Of a DNA stretch of 64,000 nt, positions 44,347 through 52,642 are shown piece after piece (positions within the stretch are counted from its first letter, which is position 1; each line of letters begins with the position of its first letter). The translations under genes and the position numbers were made by a program. The DNA is from Microcoleus sp036705565. GTDB lineage: Bacteria; Cyanobacteriota; Cyanobacteriia; Cyanobacteriales; Microcoleaceae. The stretch is taken from the NCBI GenBank assembly GCA_036705565.1, contig JAUBUY010000001.1. One strand, 5' to 3'. The notes beneath the pieces are model-generated. The model did not search any database. It was not told the DNA's origin and saw nothing but the letters and a program-made list of their open reading frames with translations.

Positions 44347-44670
44347 ATGCTTCAAATTGCATACTTAGTTCTCTGTATTCTGGGCACTGCTTTACCGTAT
44401 TCCCAGTTTGTCCCGTTTCTCTTAGAAAAAGGGTTGAATATTAACGCTTTCTTCGGACAATTGTTTGCAAATCAAATATCCGGCTTTTTTGGTATGGATG
44501 TAATCGTCTCTGCCGTGGTTTTTTTGTTTTTTGTATTTAGCGAAGGTTCGCGTCTGAGAATGAAAAACTTGTGGATTTATATTGCCACTTTACTGGTTGG
44601 TGTTTCCCTGGGTTTGCCTTTATTTCTCCTAATGCGGCAACGCAAACTTGAAGAAACAGCTTCAATCTGA
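44347..44670 (+). CDS. DUF2834 membrane protein
   Basis: A 107-residue protein with three membrane segments (LQIAYLVLCILGTALPYSQF, DVIVSAVVFLFFVF, LWIYIATLLVGVSLGLPLFLLM) and the family phrase LFANQISGFFGMDVIVSA. The function of DUF2834 is unknown. A GGAGG site precedes the ATG at 44347. It ends where a MITE-like element begins: the stop codon touches its left terminal repeat. Confidence 0.88.
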   Translation: MLQIAYLVLCILGTALPYSQFVPFLLEKGLNINAFFGQLFANQISGFFGMDVIVSAVVFLFFVFSEGSRLRMKNLWIYIATLLVGVSLGLPLFLLMRQRKLEETASI

Positions 44671-44793
44671 TATATTGCACCATTCGTGTGAAGTAGGGGC
44701 GGGTTCACCAATAGCTTGAAAAGTTGCAGACAGGTTAAATAAACCCGCCCCTACCCACCCAAAAACCCCTTATTGACATTGGTGCAATATATC
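44669..44793. mobile_element. MITE-like element with 14-bp terminal inverted repeats
   Basis: GATATATTGCACCA (44669-44682) is exactly inverted as TGGTGCAATATATC (44780-44793). A GTAGGGGCGGGTTC/AAACCCGCCCCTAC hairpin lies inside. A related element with diverged ends is at 55206-55308. Confidence 0.8.
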
Positions 44794-44832
44794 AGTTCAA
44801 TAGTCCTGGACGCATGGGGGCCCATGCGAAAC

Positions 44833-44893
44833 CGGGTTTTTTTACGAAAAGACGCGTTAGAGCATCGCAGATTCGGTAAACAACCCGGTTTCG
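44833..44893. repeat. AAACCCGGTTT-family repeat
   Basis: GAAACCGGGTTTTTTTACG and, inverted, AAACAACCCGGTTTCGAGG in the spacer between the MITE and devC. Could fold and attenuate the operon transcript. Confidence 0.7.
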
Positions 44894-44937
44894 AGGAGTC
44901 GGAGTGCGCGAGCGAACTGTTCAAATAACAACAATAA

Positions 44938-45008
44938 ATAACCAATTCCCAATTCTGAATTCTCAATTCCCAATGCCCAATGCCCCATTCCCAATTCCCC
45001 ATTCCCAA
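44938..45008. repeat. AATTCCC-type heptamer repeats ahead of devC
   Basis: Repeated CCAATTC and CCCAATGC units fill the 70 bases before devC. They leave the devC frame open upstream and produce an artificial N-terminal extension. Confidence 0.75.
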
Positions 45009-45017
45009 ACAAAATTT

Positions 45018-46172
45018 ATGTTTCGCAAAACACCCCTTGCATGGTTGCAAGTAACTAGAGAAAAAACTCGCCTCGCTGTTGCTATAGCAGGAATTGCTTT
45101 TGCAGATATTCTGATTTTTGTGCAACTGGGATTTCAAGATGCACTATTCGATTCTGCCGTTAAGCCGCACCAAAGTTTACAGACAGATTTAGTTTTAATC
45201 AATCCTCAATTTGAAACTTTTGCTGCGGTAAAAGACTTCAACCGAGAGCGACTTTACCAAGCACAAGGAGTAGAAGGAGTAAAATCCGTCACTTCCTTAT
45301 ATATTGGTATGGGAGAGTGGCGAAATCCCACAACCCGCACTACTCGATCGATTTTAATTTTTGGAATAGACCCCGGAAACATAACATTTAATTTGCCTGA
45401 TGTCAATCACAACTTGCCTCAACTTCAAATGTTTAATCATGTGTTGTTTGACCAATCTTCTCGACCTGAATACGGCGAGATTGCCAATATTTTTAACAAA
45501 GAATCTACCCTCGAAACTGAACTCAATAAACGCAATATTCAAATAGGAGGAGTCTTTACTCTCGGTACTTCCTTCGTGGCTGACGGCAATGTCATTGCCA
45601 GCGATTCTACATTCATGAACTTATTTCCCGATCGCACACCCGATCGAGTTGATGTCGGCTTAATCAACCTACAACCCGATGCCGATATCAAAAAAACCCA
45701 GTCAGCGATCAAAGCTATATTGCCCGATGATGTCAAAGTTTTAACCCTAGCAGAATTTGCAGAAATTGAAAAAGGTTATTGGGCAAATGCTACTCCGATC
45801 GGCTTTATTTTCGGATTCGGTACAATTATCGGATTCGTTGTTGGTCTGATTATTGTTTACCAAATTCTTTACTCGGACGTTTCCGATCACTTAGCGGAAT
45901 ATGCGACTTTAAAAGCAATGGGATATAGCGATCGCTATTTAGTCGGAGTCTTAATTCAGGAAGCTCTGCTATTAGCTGTATTAGGTTTTATGCCGGGAAT
46001 TGTTTTAGCCAACGGACTGTACTCGCTAGCACAATCTGCCACTTTACTGCCAATTGCGATGACAACAAATCGAGCGGTTGTAGTGTTAAGTTTGACGATC
46101 GTGATGTGTACCGGTTCCGGCGCCCTCGCCCTCCGCAAACTCCAATCAGCCGACCCTGCAGACATCTTCTAA
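45018..46172 (+). CDS. devC: DevC-like ABC exporter permease
   Basis: A 384-residue protein starting at ATG 45018 (MFRKTPLAWLQVTREKTRL), the conserved DevC start; an upstream ATG at 44904 would add only translated repeats. One membrane helix at the N-terminus, a large periplasmic domain, then three helices near the C-terminus (IGFIFGFGTIIGFVVGLIIVYQ, EALLLAVLGFMPGIVLANG, AVVVLSLTIVMCTGSGALAL) with the cytosolic link DHLAEYATLKAMGYSD, is the FtsX/MacB layout. DevBCA pumps export envelope lipids in heterocysts of Anabaena; similar sets in other cyanobacteria export other lipophilic compounds. This operon's substrate is unknown. Confidence 0.92.
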   Translation: MFRKTPLAWLQVTREKTRLAVAIAGIAFADILIFVQLGFQDALFDSAVKPHQSLQTDLVLINPQFETFAAVKDFNRERLYQAQGVEGVKSVTSLYIGMGEWRNPTTRTTRSILIFGIDPGNITFNLPDVNHNLPQLQMFNHVLFDQSSRPEYGEIANIFNKESTLETELNKRNIQIGGVFTLGTSFVADGNVIASDSTFMNLFPDRTPDRVDVGLINLQPDADIKKTQSAIKAILPDDVKVLTLAEFAEIEKGYWANATPIGFIFGFGTIIGFVVGLIIVYQILYSDVSDHLAEYATLKAMGYSDRYLVGVLIQEALLLAVLGFMPGIVLANGLYSLAQSATLLPIAMTTNRAVVVLSLTIVMCTGSGALALRKLQSADPADIF

Positions 46173-46233
46173 TCTGCGTTCATCAGCGTCAATCGGCCTG
46201 CATCTGCGGTCAAAAAAACTCCCCAAAATCACC

Positions 46234-46971
46234 ATGCAAACCCTAAATTTTCCCGCTAACCCAACTACCGCAACCGAACCAGTAATTTCAGTCCAAAACC
46301 TCAACCATTACTTCGGTCAAGGCTCTCTCAAAAAACAAGCCTTATTTGACATAAATCTCGACATCCACCCCGGAGAAATAGTCATTATGACGGGGCCCTC
46401 GGGTTCGGGCAAAACAACTTTATTGACAATGTTAGGGGGGCTGCGTTCGGCTCAAGAAGGCAGTCTCAAAATTCTTGGGCAAGAAATACAAGGAGCTAGC
46501 AAAACTCAGTTAACTAAACTCAGAAAGCAAATTGGCTATATTTTTCAAGCACATAACTTGATGACATTCTTGACAGCCAAGCAAAACGTGCGAATGTCTT
46601 TGGAACTGCACGCAGAAATGTTAAATCAGAATATGGATGCTTTGTCAATAACTATGTTAGAAGCAGTGGGTTTGGGAGAGCGGGCTAATTATTACCCCGA
46701 AAATTTGTCGGGAGGGCAAAAACAAAGAGTTGCGATCGCCCGCGCGTTAGTTAGCCGCCCTAAAATAGTTTTAGCGGACGAACCAACCGCCGCTTTAGAT
46801 AAAAAATCCGGGCGAGATGTCGTAGAAATTATGCAAAAACTAGCAAAAGAACAAGGCTGCACGATTTTGCTAGTAACGCACGATAACCGCATTCTCGATA
46901 TTGCCGATCGAATTATCTACATGGAAGACGGCCGTTTGGCAACAAATCCGCGTCTGGTAATTAGTGATTAG
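46234..46971 (+). CDS. devA: DevA-like ABC exporter ATPase
   Basis: A 245-residue ABC ATPase of the LolD/MacB/DevA branch: Walker A GPSGSGKTT, Q-loop FQAHNL, signature LSGGQ, Walker B VLADEPTAALD with the catalytic Glu, and the H-loop VTHD. It drives export by DevC with DevB. It begins 61 bases after devC in an interval with ATCTGCGGTC repeat pieces. Its last 11 bases overlap the 3' end of the convergent lyase-like gene. Confidence 0.93.
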   Translation: MQTLNFPANPTTATEPVISVQNLNHYFGQGSLKKQALFDINLDIHPGEIVIMTGPSGSGKTTLLTMLGGLRSAQEGSLKILGQEIQGASKTQLTKLRKQIGYIFQAHNLMTFLTAKQNVRMSLELHAEMLNQNMDALSITMLEAVGLGERANYYPENLSGGQKQRVAIARALVSRPKIVLADEPTAALDKKSGRDVVEIMQKLAKEQGCTILLVTHDNRILDIADRIIYMEDGRLATNPRLVISD

Positions 46972-48208
46972 TCACTTTATTTGCTGGGCCCACAGCCTCG
47001 ATCGCATCCTCAAGAGCGATCGATACATGAGTCCAATGAGTTCCCCCCTGACAAAAAGCCACGTAAGGCTCCCGCAGAGGCCCGTCAGCCGAAAACTCCG
47101 ACGTACTCCCATCAATAAAAGTACCCCCAGCCATCACCAACTGACTTTCATACCCGTGCATCGGAGCCGGCACCGGATCTAAATAGGAACCCACAGGGGA
47201 ATTTTGCTGAACGGCCCGACAAAAAGCAATTAACTTATCAGCAGAACCGAATTCGATCGCCTGAATCACATCTCGTCTTCTAGCCAAAGGCATAGGATTC
47301 ACTCGATAACCCAACTTATAAAAAACATAAGCCGTCAAATGATTGCCCTTCATCGCCTCCCCCACACAGCCGGGAGCCATAAACAAACCCTGAAACAGCA
47401 ACCGATTCAAATCAAAAGTTGCGCCGCCGCTGCTGCCAATTCCTGGCGCCGTCAAGCGACAAGTTGCCGCCTCCACCAAATCAGCCCTGCCGGCAACGTA
47501 GCCTCCAGCAGGGACGATCGTACCCCCCGGATTTTTGATTAAAGAACCAGCCATCAGATCCGCACCCACAGCAGTAGGTTCGCAATCATCAACAAACTCC
47601 CCGTAACAATTATCAACAAAGCAAATTGTGTTAGGATTCTGATGTTTGACTATGGCGACGATTTTTTCAATCTCAGAAATAGACAAACTCGACCGCCAAG
47701 AATAGCCGCAAGAGCGCTGGATAAAAACTAGGCGAGTCTTTGCTGAAATAGTAGAGCTCAATGCCTGCCAATCCACACTTCCTTCGCGAGTTAGAGGCAA
47801 CTCACGGTAACTAATGCCAAACTCAAGCAGTGAACCTTGACCTTGCCCGCGCAAGCCGATCACTTCTTCTAAAGTATCGTAGGGAGAACCAGCCACTGCC
47901 AACATTTCATCACCAGGACGCAGGATGCCAAAAAGAGCACAGGCGATCGCGTGAGTACCCGAAACAAACTGTACCCGGACAGCCGCAGCCTGGGCCCCTA
48001 CCACTTCGGCAAACACCCCGTCCAAAGTCTCCCGACCCAAATCATCGTGGCCGTAACCCGTAACCCCTGCAAAATGGTGGACTCCAACCCGGTGGCTGCG
48101 AAAAGCTTTTAAGACTCGTTGAAGATTTTGCTTGACTGTAGTGTCAATACCAGAAAAAATCTGAAAGAGTGCCTGTTCTGCTTCCTGTAGCCGTGAAACG
48201 CTATTCAT
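46961..48208 (-). CDS. PLP-dependent methionine gamma-lyase-like (aluminium-resistance) protein
   Basis: A 415-residue fold-type I PLP enzyme of the family annotated as methionine gamma-lyase-like or aluminium-resistance protein. Family phrases HFAGVTGYGHDDLGRETLD, VQFVSGTHAIACALFGILRPGDEML and the PLP-lysine region DLMAGSLIKNPGGTIVPAGGYVAG are clear, along with FVDNCYGEF. The true reaction is unknown; the aluminium link comes from one early report and should not be used as a function. It is single and convergent with devA. Confidence 0.88.
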   Translation of the reverse strand: MNSVSRLQEAEQALFQIFSGIDTTVKQNLQRVLKAFRSHRVGVHHFAGVTGYGHDDLGRETLDGVFAEVVGAQAAAVRVQFVSGTHAIACALFGILRPGDEMLAVAGSPYDTLEEVIGLRGQGQGSLLEFGISYRELPLTREGSVDWQALSSTISAKTRLVFIQRSCGYSWRSSLSISEIEKIVAIVKHQNPNTICFVDNCYGEFVDDCEPTAVGADLMAGSLIKNPGGTIVPAGGYVAGRADLVEAATCRLTAPGIGSSGGATFDLNRLLFQGLFMAPGCVGEAMKGNHLTAYVFYKLGYRVNPMPLARRRDVIQAIEFGSADKLIAFCRAVQQNSPVGSYLDPVPAPMHGYESQLVMAGGTFIDGSTSEFSADGPLREPYVAFCQGGTHWTHVSIALEDAIEAVGPANKVTNH

Positions 48209-48288
48209 CTATACCTCGCTCACCCTTTGCGTGCGCGCTGTTCATTATGGCGTAGATGCGGCCCCTAGTTTGTAAACATAATATATTC

Positions 48289-49101
48289 ATGACGATTGCA
48301 ACTTCCAAAAAAACTTCTCCTGATTGGCCTGTCATAGGCTTTATGGCCTTTCTGCACATCGGTGCTTTATTTGCTTTGCTGCCGGGTAATTTTAGCTGGT
48401 CTGCGGTCGGGCTAGCACTCTTCCTGCATTGGGTAACAGGTGGTTTAGGAATTACTCTCGGATATCACCGCCTCGTCACCCACCGCAGTTTTCAAACACC
48501 GAAATGGCTAGAGTATTTTCTAGTTATTTGCGGTACCCTTTCCTGTGAAGGTGGCCCGATCGACTGGGTAGGAATGCACCGGTTACACCACATACATTCC
48601 GACACCGAAACAGATCCCCACGATTCCAATCAAGGCTTCTGGTGGAGCCATATGGGTTGGATGCTCTCGGATCTCCCGATCAGAGTTGAAATCCCCCGCT
48701 TTACTAAAGACATCGGCGACGACCCAGTATACAAGTTTCTCCAAGCATATTTTATCCCCATCCAAGTTGTCTTCGGTGTGTTGCTTTATTTATTAGGCGG
48801 CTGGTCTTTCGTGGTTTGGGGCGTGTTTCTGCGGATCGTGGTGGTGTTCCACTGCACTTGGCTGGTTAACAGCGCTACCCACAAATTCGGCTACCGCACC
48901 TACGAATCGGGCGATCGCTCGACCAACTGCTGGTGGGTGGCTCTGCTCACCTACGGCGAAGGCTGGCACAACAACCACCACGCCTTTCAATACTCGGCTC
49001 GCCACGGTCTCCAATGGTGGGAAATCGACTTCACCTGGATGACAATTCAATTGCTGCAATCGCTGGGTTTGGCAACCAAAGTGAAATTAGCAGAAAAATA
49101 G
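48289..49101 (+). CDS. desC: Acyl-lipid (delta-9 type) fatty acid desaturase, copy 1
   Basis: A 270-residue membrane desaturase starting at ATG 48289. The three His boxes are HRLVTH, HRLHHIH and HNNHH, with the typical GITLGYHR, FWWSHMGWML and EGWHNNHHAFQYSARHG context of the DesC/delta-9 class. It introduces the first double bond in glycerolipid-bound stearate, raising membrane fluidity in the cold. The two-copy arrangement with 49587-50405 suggests a DesC1/DesC2 pair acting on different lipid positions; which is which is not clear from sequence by eye. Confidence 0.92.
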   Translation: MTIATSKKTSPDWPVIGFMAFLHIGALFALLPGNFSWSAVGLALFLHWVTGGLGITLGYHRLVTHRSFQTPKWLEYFLVICGTLSCEGGPIDWVGMHRLHHIHSDTETDPHDSNQGFWWSHMGWMLSDLPIRVEIPRFTKDIGDDPVYKFLQAYFIPIQVVFGVLLYLLGGWSFVVWGVFLRIVVVFHCTWLVNSATHKFGYRTYESGDRSTNCWWVALLTYGEGWHNNHHAFQYSARHGLQWWEIDFTWMTIQLLQSLGLATKVKLAEK

Positions 49102-49310
49102 CGATCGGCAATTAGTCATTGGTTGTCGCTCATCAGTTCTGGACTAATAGCTTGTGACCAATGGCTAATCCTGTTTTTGCGATCGGTATAGGTTGGGTTG
49201 AACAGAGATCGAATCCCCTGGTGCGATCGACCCAACCCAAACCCGAATCAGTTATAATATAATTGGGAACAAAAAATTTTGTTTAGCAGCCAAAGTTTTT
49301 ATTTTCAGAA

Positions 49311-49439
49311 TATAGCAATCCTAAATCATTTGCATAATTATTGTAGGGGTAATCCCACGCCCGGTTGCCCGATAGATAGGGGGTAGGCACTCTTAGCACT
49401 ACCCCTACCAATTTATCTGAATCATTTAGGATTGCTATA
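49311..49439. mobile_element. MITE-like element, copy 2
   Basis: TATAGCAATCCTAAATCATT at the left and AATCATTTAGGATTGCTATA at the right form nearly perfect inverted ends. The centre has GTAGGGGTAATCCCA and GTAGGCACTCTTAGCACTACCCCTAC as in 23631-23760, where the right end is less well preserved. It lies between the two desaturase genes. Confidence 0.85.
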
Positions 49440-49586
49440 CAACCGTAAATTTTTTTCAATCCTAATCCCAAATCTATCATTGATTCTTTATTAGTTTGGG
49501 CAAGTGTGCAGCAAAAAAGTTCACTGCTCAATCCCAACTATTATGCGTGAATCTAGCTCGGCATCTCATCAGAAATCAAAAAGAGA

Positions 49587-50405
49587 ATGACAATTGCAAC
49601 GCAAGAAAAACTCCAATACAATTGGAAGCACGTTATTAGTTTAGCAGGACTTCATATCGGCGCTTTGTTCGCACTGCTACCCAGTAACTTCAATTGGACA
49701 GCAGTTGGTTTAACAGTATTCATGCACTGGATAACCGGCGGTTTGGGAATAACTCTCGGATGGCATCGCCTGCTCACCCACCGCAGTTTTCAGACACCAA
49801 AATTCGTAGAATACTTTCTAGCATTTTGCGGAGCCCTTGCCTGTCAAGGAGGAATAATTGATTGGGTTGGGCTGCACCGATTGCACCACACCCACTCTGA
49901 CCAAAATGCGCTCGACCCTCACAATGCCCAAAAGGGTTTTTGGTGGAGTCACCTCGGCTGGATGCTATATAAAGGTCCAGCTCACGCTGAAATTCCCCGC
50001 TGCACAAAAGACATTTCGAGCGACCCCTTTTACCAGTTTTTGCAAAATTACTTTCTGCCAATTCAAATCGCCTTTGGCGTGTTGCTTTACTTAGCAGCCG
50101 GCTGGCCCTTTGTAGTTTGGGTAATTTTTGTCCGCTTAGTTTTCGTTTATCACTGCACCTGGTTTGTTAACAGCGCCACTCACAAATTTGGCTATCGCAC
50201 TTACGAAACAAAGGATAGTTCTACTAACTGTTGGTGGGTGGCTGTCCTGACTTACGGCGAAGGCTGGCACAACAACCACCATGCTTATCAATACTCTGCG
50301 CGTCACGGGATGGAATGGTGGGAGATTGACTTCACTTGGATGACAATTCAAGTTTTGGAAGCACTAGGTTTGGCTACTAAAGTGAAATTACCAGCAGCAA
50401 AATAG
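49587..50405 (+). CDS. desC: Acyl-lipid (delta-9 type) fatty acid desaturase, copy 2
   Basis: A 272-residue paralogue of the 48289-49101 gene, alike over its full length, with the same His boxes HRLLTH, HRLHHTH and HNNHH. Differences are spread throughout, with clusters in the second His-box loop (QNALDPHNAQKG for ETDPHDSNQG), so the duplication is old. An AAAGAGA-like ribosome site precedes the ATG. A good terminator follows at 50468-50500. Cyanobacteria that use both sn-1 and sn-2 delta-9 desaturases keep such pairs. Confidence 0.92.
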   Translation: MTIATQEKLQYNWKHVISLAGLHIGALFALLPSNFNWTAVGLTVFMHWITGGLGITLGWHRLLTHRSFQTPKFVEYFLAFCGALACQGGIIDWVGLHRLHHTHSDQNALDPHNAQKGFWWSHLGWMLYKGPAHAEIPRCTKDISSDPFYQFLQNYFLPIQIAFGVLLYLAAGWPFVVWVIFVRLVFVYHCTWFVNSATHKFGYRTYETKDSSTNCWWVAVLTYGEGWHNNHHAYQYSARHGMEWWEIDFTWMTIQVLEALGLATKVKLPAAK

Positions 50406-50467
50406 CAGCAATTCTGTCCTAGACGCAGAACCAATGTAGGGTGGGTACTTCGCACCTTACCGCTTCA

Positions 50468-50500
50468 GAAACCCGGTTCCTTTAAGAAACCGGGTTTTTT
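50468..50500 (+). terminator. Intrinsic terminator after the second desaturase gene
   Basis: AAACCCGGTT (50469-50478) pairs with AACCGGGTTT (50488-50497), with T residues to 50500. Another use of the AAACCCGG repeat as a terminator. It also faces the pot operon end. Confidence 0.8.
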
Positions 50501-50519
50501 GGTTACTAATAACCTATGA

Positions 50520-51365
50520 CTAATTAGCCCGTTTTTGCTCGCCCCGGCCGCGCAAATATTCCGCTAAAAACGCCAATCCTCCCGAACCTACTATCAACAG
50601 CACGCTGAGAGCATTAATATCAGGTTTCACCCCAGTCCGAATCCGGCTAAAAATTTCCATCGGCAGAGTTGTAGTCCCGCTACCTGCGGTAAAACTCGCA
50701 ATCAAAAAATCGTCCATGCTGAGGACAAAAGACAGGAGACAACCCGAAACAATTCCGGGTATTAATTGAGGGAGCAAAACTTTAATAAAAGCTTCAACAG
50801 GCGTTGCACCCAAATCCAAGGCAGCCTCTTCTAAATACGGGTTTAAATCGGCCAATCTAGTAGAAACAGCTAGGGCGATGTAAGCCAGACAAAACACAAC
50901 GTGAGCGGCGACAATCGTCCACAAACTCAGAGGAATCGCCAGCGCTGCTAAAAATACCAGAGTAGCAACTGCGGTAGCAATATCTGGAATAATAATCGGC
51001 AAGTAGGAGACTCCCTGATATAAACTCTTGCCTGGAAAGCGGTAGCGGGCTAAACCAACCGCCATCAAAGTGCCGAGTACCGCCGAGATTGCCACTGCAC
51101 AAACAGCCACTGTTAAACTGTTTCTCAGGGCAATTAAAATCCGCGTATCGCTAAATAATTTAACGTACCAATCTAAGGTAAATCCTTCCCAGCCGGCGCT
51201 AAAACGCGATTTGTTAAAGCTGTAAAAGGTGAGTACCAGGATGGGCAGGTACATATAAAAAAACATCACAACGGCAAATATTACCTGCCAAGAAACCTTA
51301 AATTTAGGTTTTAAGTACATATCGGCTTGTATGTCCTCCTGTGTATTTTCGGGGGTATTTTCCAT
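50520..51365 (-). CDS. potC: Spermidine/putrescine ABC transporter permease PotC
   Basis: A 281-residue inner-membrane permease with six predicted helices and the inner-membrane loop EEAALDLGATPVEAFIKVLLPQLIPGIVSG (EAA motif) that docks to the ATPase. The start VIFAVVMFFYMYLPILVLTFYSFNKSRF is typical of PotC. It is the last gene of the potA-potD-potB-potC set; its start is 137 bases after potB, in a spacer of AATTGGT-like repeats. Confidence 0.92.
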   Translation of the reverse strand: MENTPENTQEDIQADMYLKPKFKVSWQVIFAVVMFFYMYLPILVLTFYSFNKSRFSAGWEGFTLDWYVKLFSDTRILIALRNSLTVAVCAVAISAVLGTLMAVGLARYRFPGKSLYQGVSYLPIIIPDIATAVATLVFLAALAIPLSLWTIVAAHVVFCLAYIALAVSTRLADLNPYLEEAALDLGATPVEAFIKVLLPQLIPGIVSGCLLSFVLSMDDFLIASFTAGSGTTTLPMEIFSRIRTGVKPDINALSVLLIVGSGGLAFLAEYLRGRGEQKRAN

Positions 51366-51369
51366 TTCT

Positions 51370-51500
51370 CGGTAATCGGTAATTGGTAATTAATTGGTAA
51401 TTGGTAATTGGTAATCGGTTGTTGTCAGTTGTTATTTGTGAGTAGCTACCAATAACCAGTAACCAATAACTAATGACTAATAACTACTGACTAATGACTT
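51370..51500. repeat. AATTGGT-like simple repeats between potB and potC
   Basis: Tandem GGTAATTGGTAATTGGT units followed by inverted AACCAATAACCAGTAACC-like units could fold. Non-coding; the same words appear at 53880-53940. Confidence 0.75.
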
Positions 51501-51502
51501 CT

Positions 51503-52414
51503 TTAAATTGCATTACGATCGCCATATTTGAGCAAAAGGGCAATTCCGATACTCACTGCAAAGATTAATACCATACTCAGAGCCGAACCCAGACCCCAAT
51601 TTTGAGTCGCCCCCAAAAATTGATTGTAAATTAAACGAGCCGCCGTCATGCTCGAAGCTCCACCGAGCAACTCTGGATCGACAAAATCGCCCAAACAGCT
51701 AATAAATACTAGCAAAGAACCCGCAGCAATTCCGGGCATCGTCTGAGGTACTGTCACTTTCCAGAAAGTTTCCACTGGGTTCGCACCCAAATCCTGAGAT
51801 GCTTCTAGCAACCTGCGGTCTAACTTTTCCAAAGAAGCGTAGAGAATTGTCACGATATAAGGCAAATAACTGTAAGCCATGCCGATTAAAACTGCGGAGC
51901 TTTGATTAAGCAATTCTAGAGGAGGAATGCCTACAAGTGCCAGCAGCGAGTTGAGAACCCCCGTAGGACGCAGAATTGTAATCCAAGCATACGATCGCAA
52001 CAGCGAAGAAGTCCACAGCGGCAACACAAAGCCTAACAAAGTTAAATTCCGCCACTTTTTCGACACATTGAGGGCGATCCAGTAAGCGACGGGAAATCCC
52101 AGCAGCAAACACAGAATAGTAGTCCCCGTTGCGAAAAAGAGCGATCGACCCATCACCTGTAAATTCAGCGGCTCAAACACTCGCAGGTAATTGCCGATTC
52201 CCGAAGGATTCACCAAATCTCCTGGCTTAATATTCGGAACCAAACTAAGCTGAAAAATCACCAAAGTTGGTATGACTAATAATAAAAGCAGCAACAAGCC
52301 AGAAGGGCCCAGCAATGCCAGTGGCCCAGCCCACGCCGACCAGCGAGAAACAGTTTCAGCCTTCGAGGGAGAACCGGGAGGAAGAGGAGGGGGAGCTTGA
52401 GTGGAAACAGCCAT
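51503..52414 (-). CDS. potB: Spermidine/putrescine ABC transporter permease PotB
   Basis: A 303-residue permease with six predicted helices after a Pro/Ser-rich cytosolic start. The EAA loop is LLEASQDLGANPVETFWKVTVPQTMPGI. It pairs with PotC to form the membrane pore, with PotD as binding protein and PotA as ATPase. Its gene is 228 bases after potD, with two tandem copies of an 86-base hairpin repeat in the spacer. Confidence 0.92.
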   Translation of the reverse strand: MAVSTQAPPPLPPGSPSKAETVSRWSAWAGPLALLGPSGLLLLLLLVIPTLVIFQLSLVPNIKPGDLVNPSGIGNYLRVFEPLNLQVMGRSLFFATGTTILCLLLGFPVAYWIALNVSKKWRNLTLLGFVLPLWTSSLLRSYAWITILRPTGVLNSLLALVGIPPLELLNQSSAVLIGMAYSYLPYIVTILYASLEKLDRRLLEASQDLGANPVETFWKVTVPQTMPGIAAGSLLVFISCLGDFVDPELLGGASSMTAARLIYNQFLGATQNWGLGSALSMVLIFAVSIGIALLLKYGDRNAI

Positions 52415-52446
52415 AAATAAATAGTTTTGAGTTTTGAGTTTTGATT

Positions 52447-52614
52447 TGTAGGGGCGGGTTTCACCTACAATAATCGCCTAAAATAAACAATCTCATAAAC
52501 CCGCCCCCACCCCACGGTAAATCGAAATGTAATGTAGGGGCGGGTTCACCTACAATCATCGCCTAAAATAAACAATCTCATAAACCCGCCCCCACCCCAC
52601 GGTAAATCGAAATC
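52447..52614. repeat. Tandem 86-bp hairpin repeats between potD and potB
   Basis: Two direct copies start TGTAGGGGCGGGTT at 52447 and 52533, each with AAACCCGCCCCCACCCCACGG at the far side, so each forms a hairpin; they differ in a few bases. They belong to the GGGGCGGG family. Confidence 0.85.
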
Positions 52615-52642
52615 TACATGAAATTTATGGCAATAAATAAGA

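Noticed and set aside
44904..45017. Upstream start for devC
   Set aside because: The added residues are translated CCAATTC repeats; the conserved DevC start MFRKTPLAW is at 45018.
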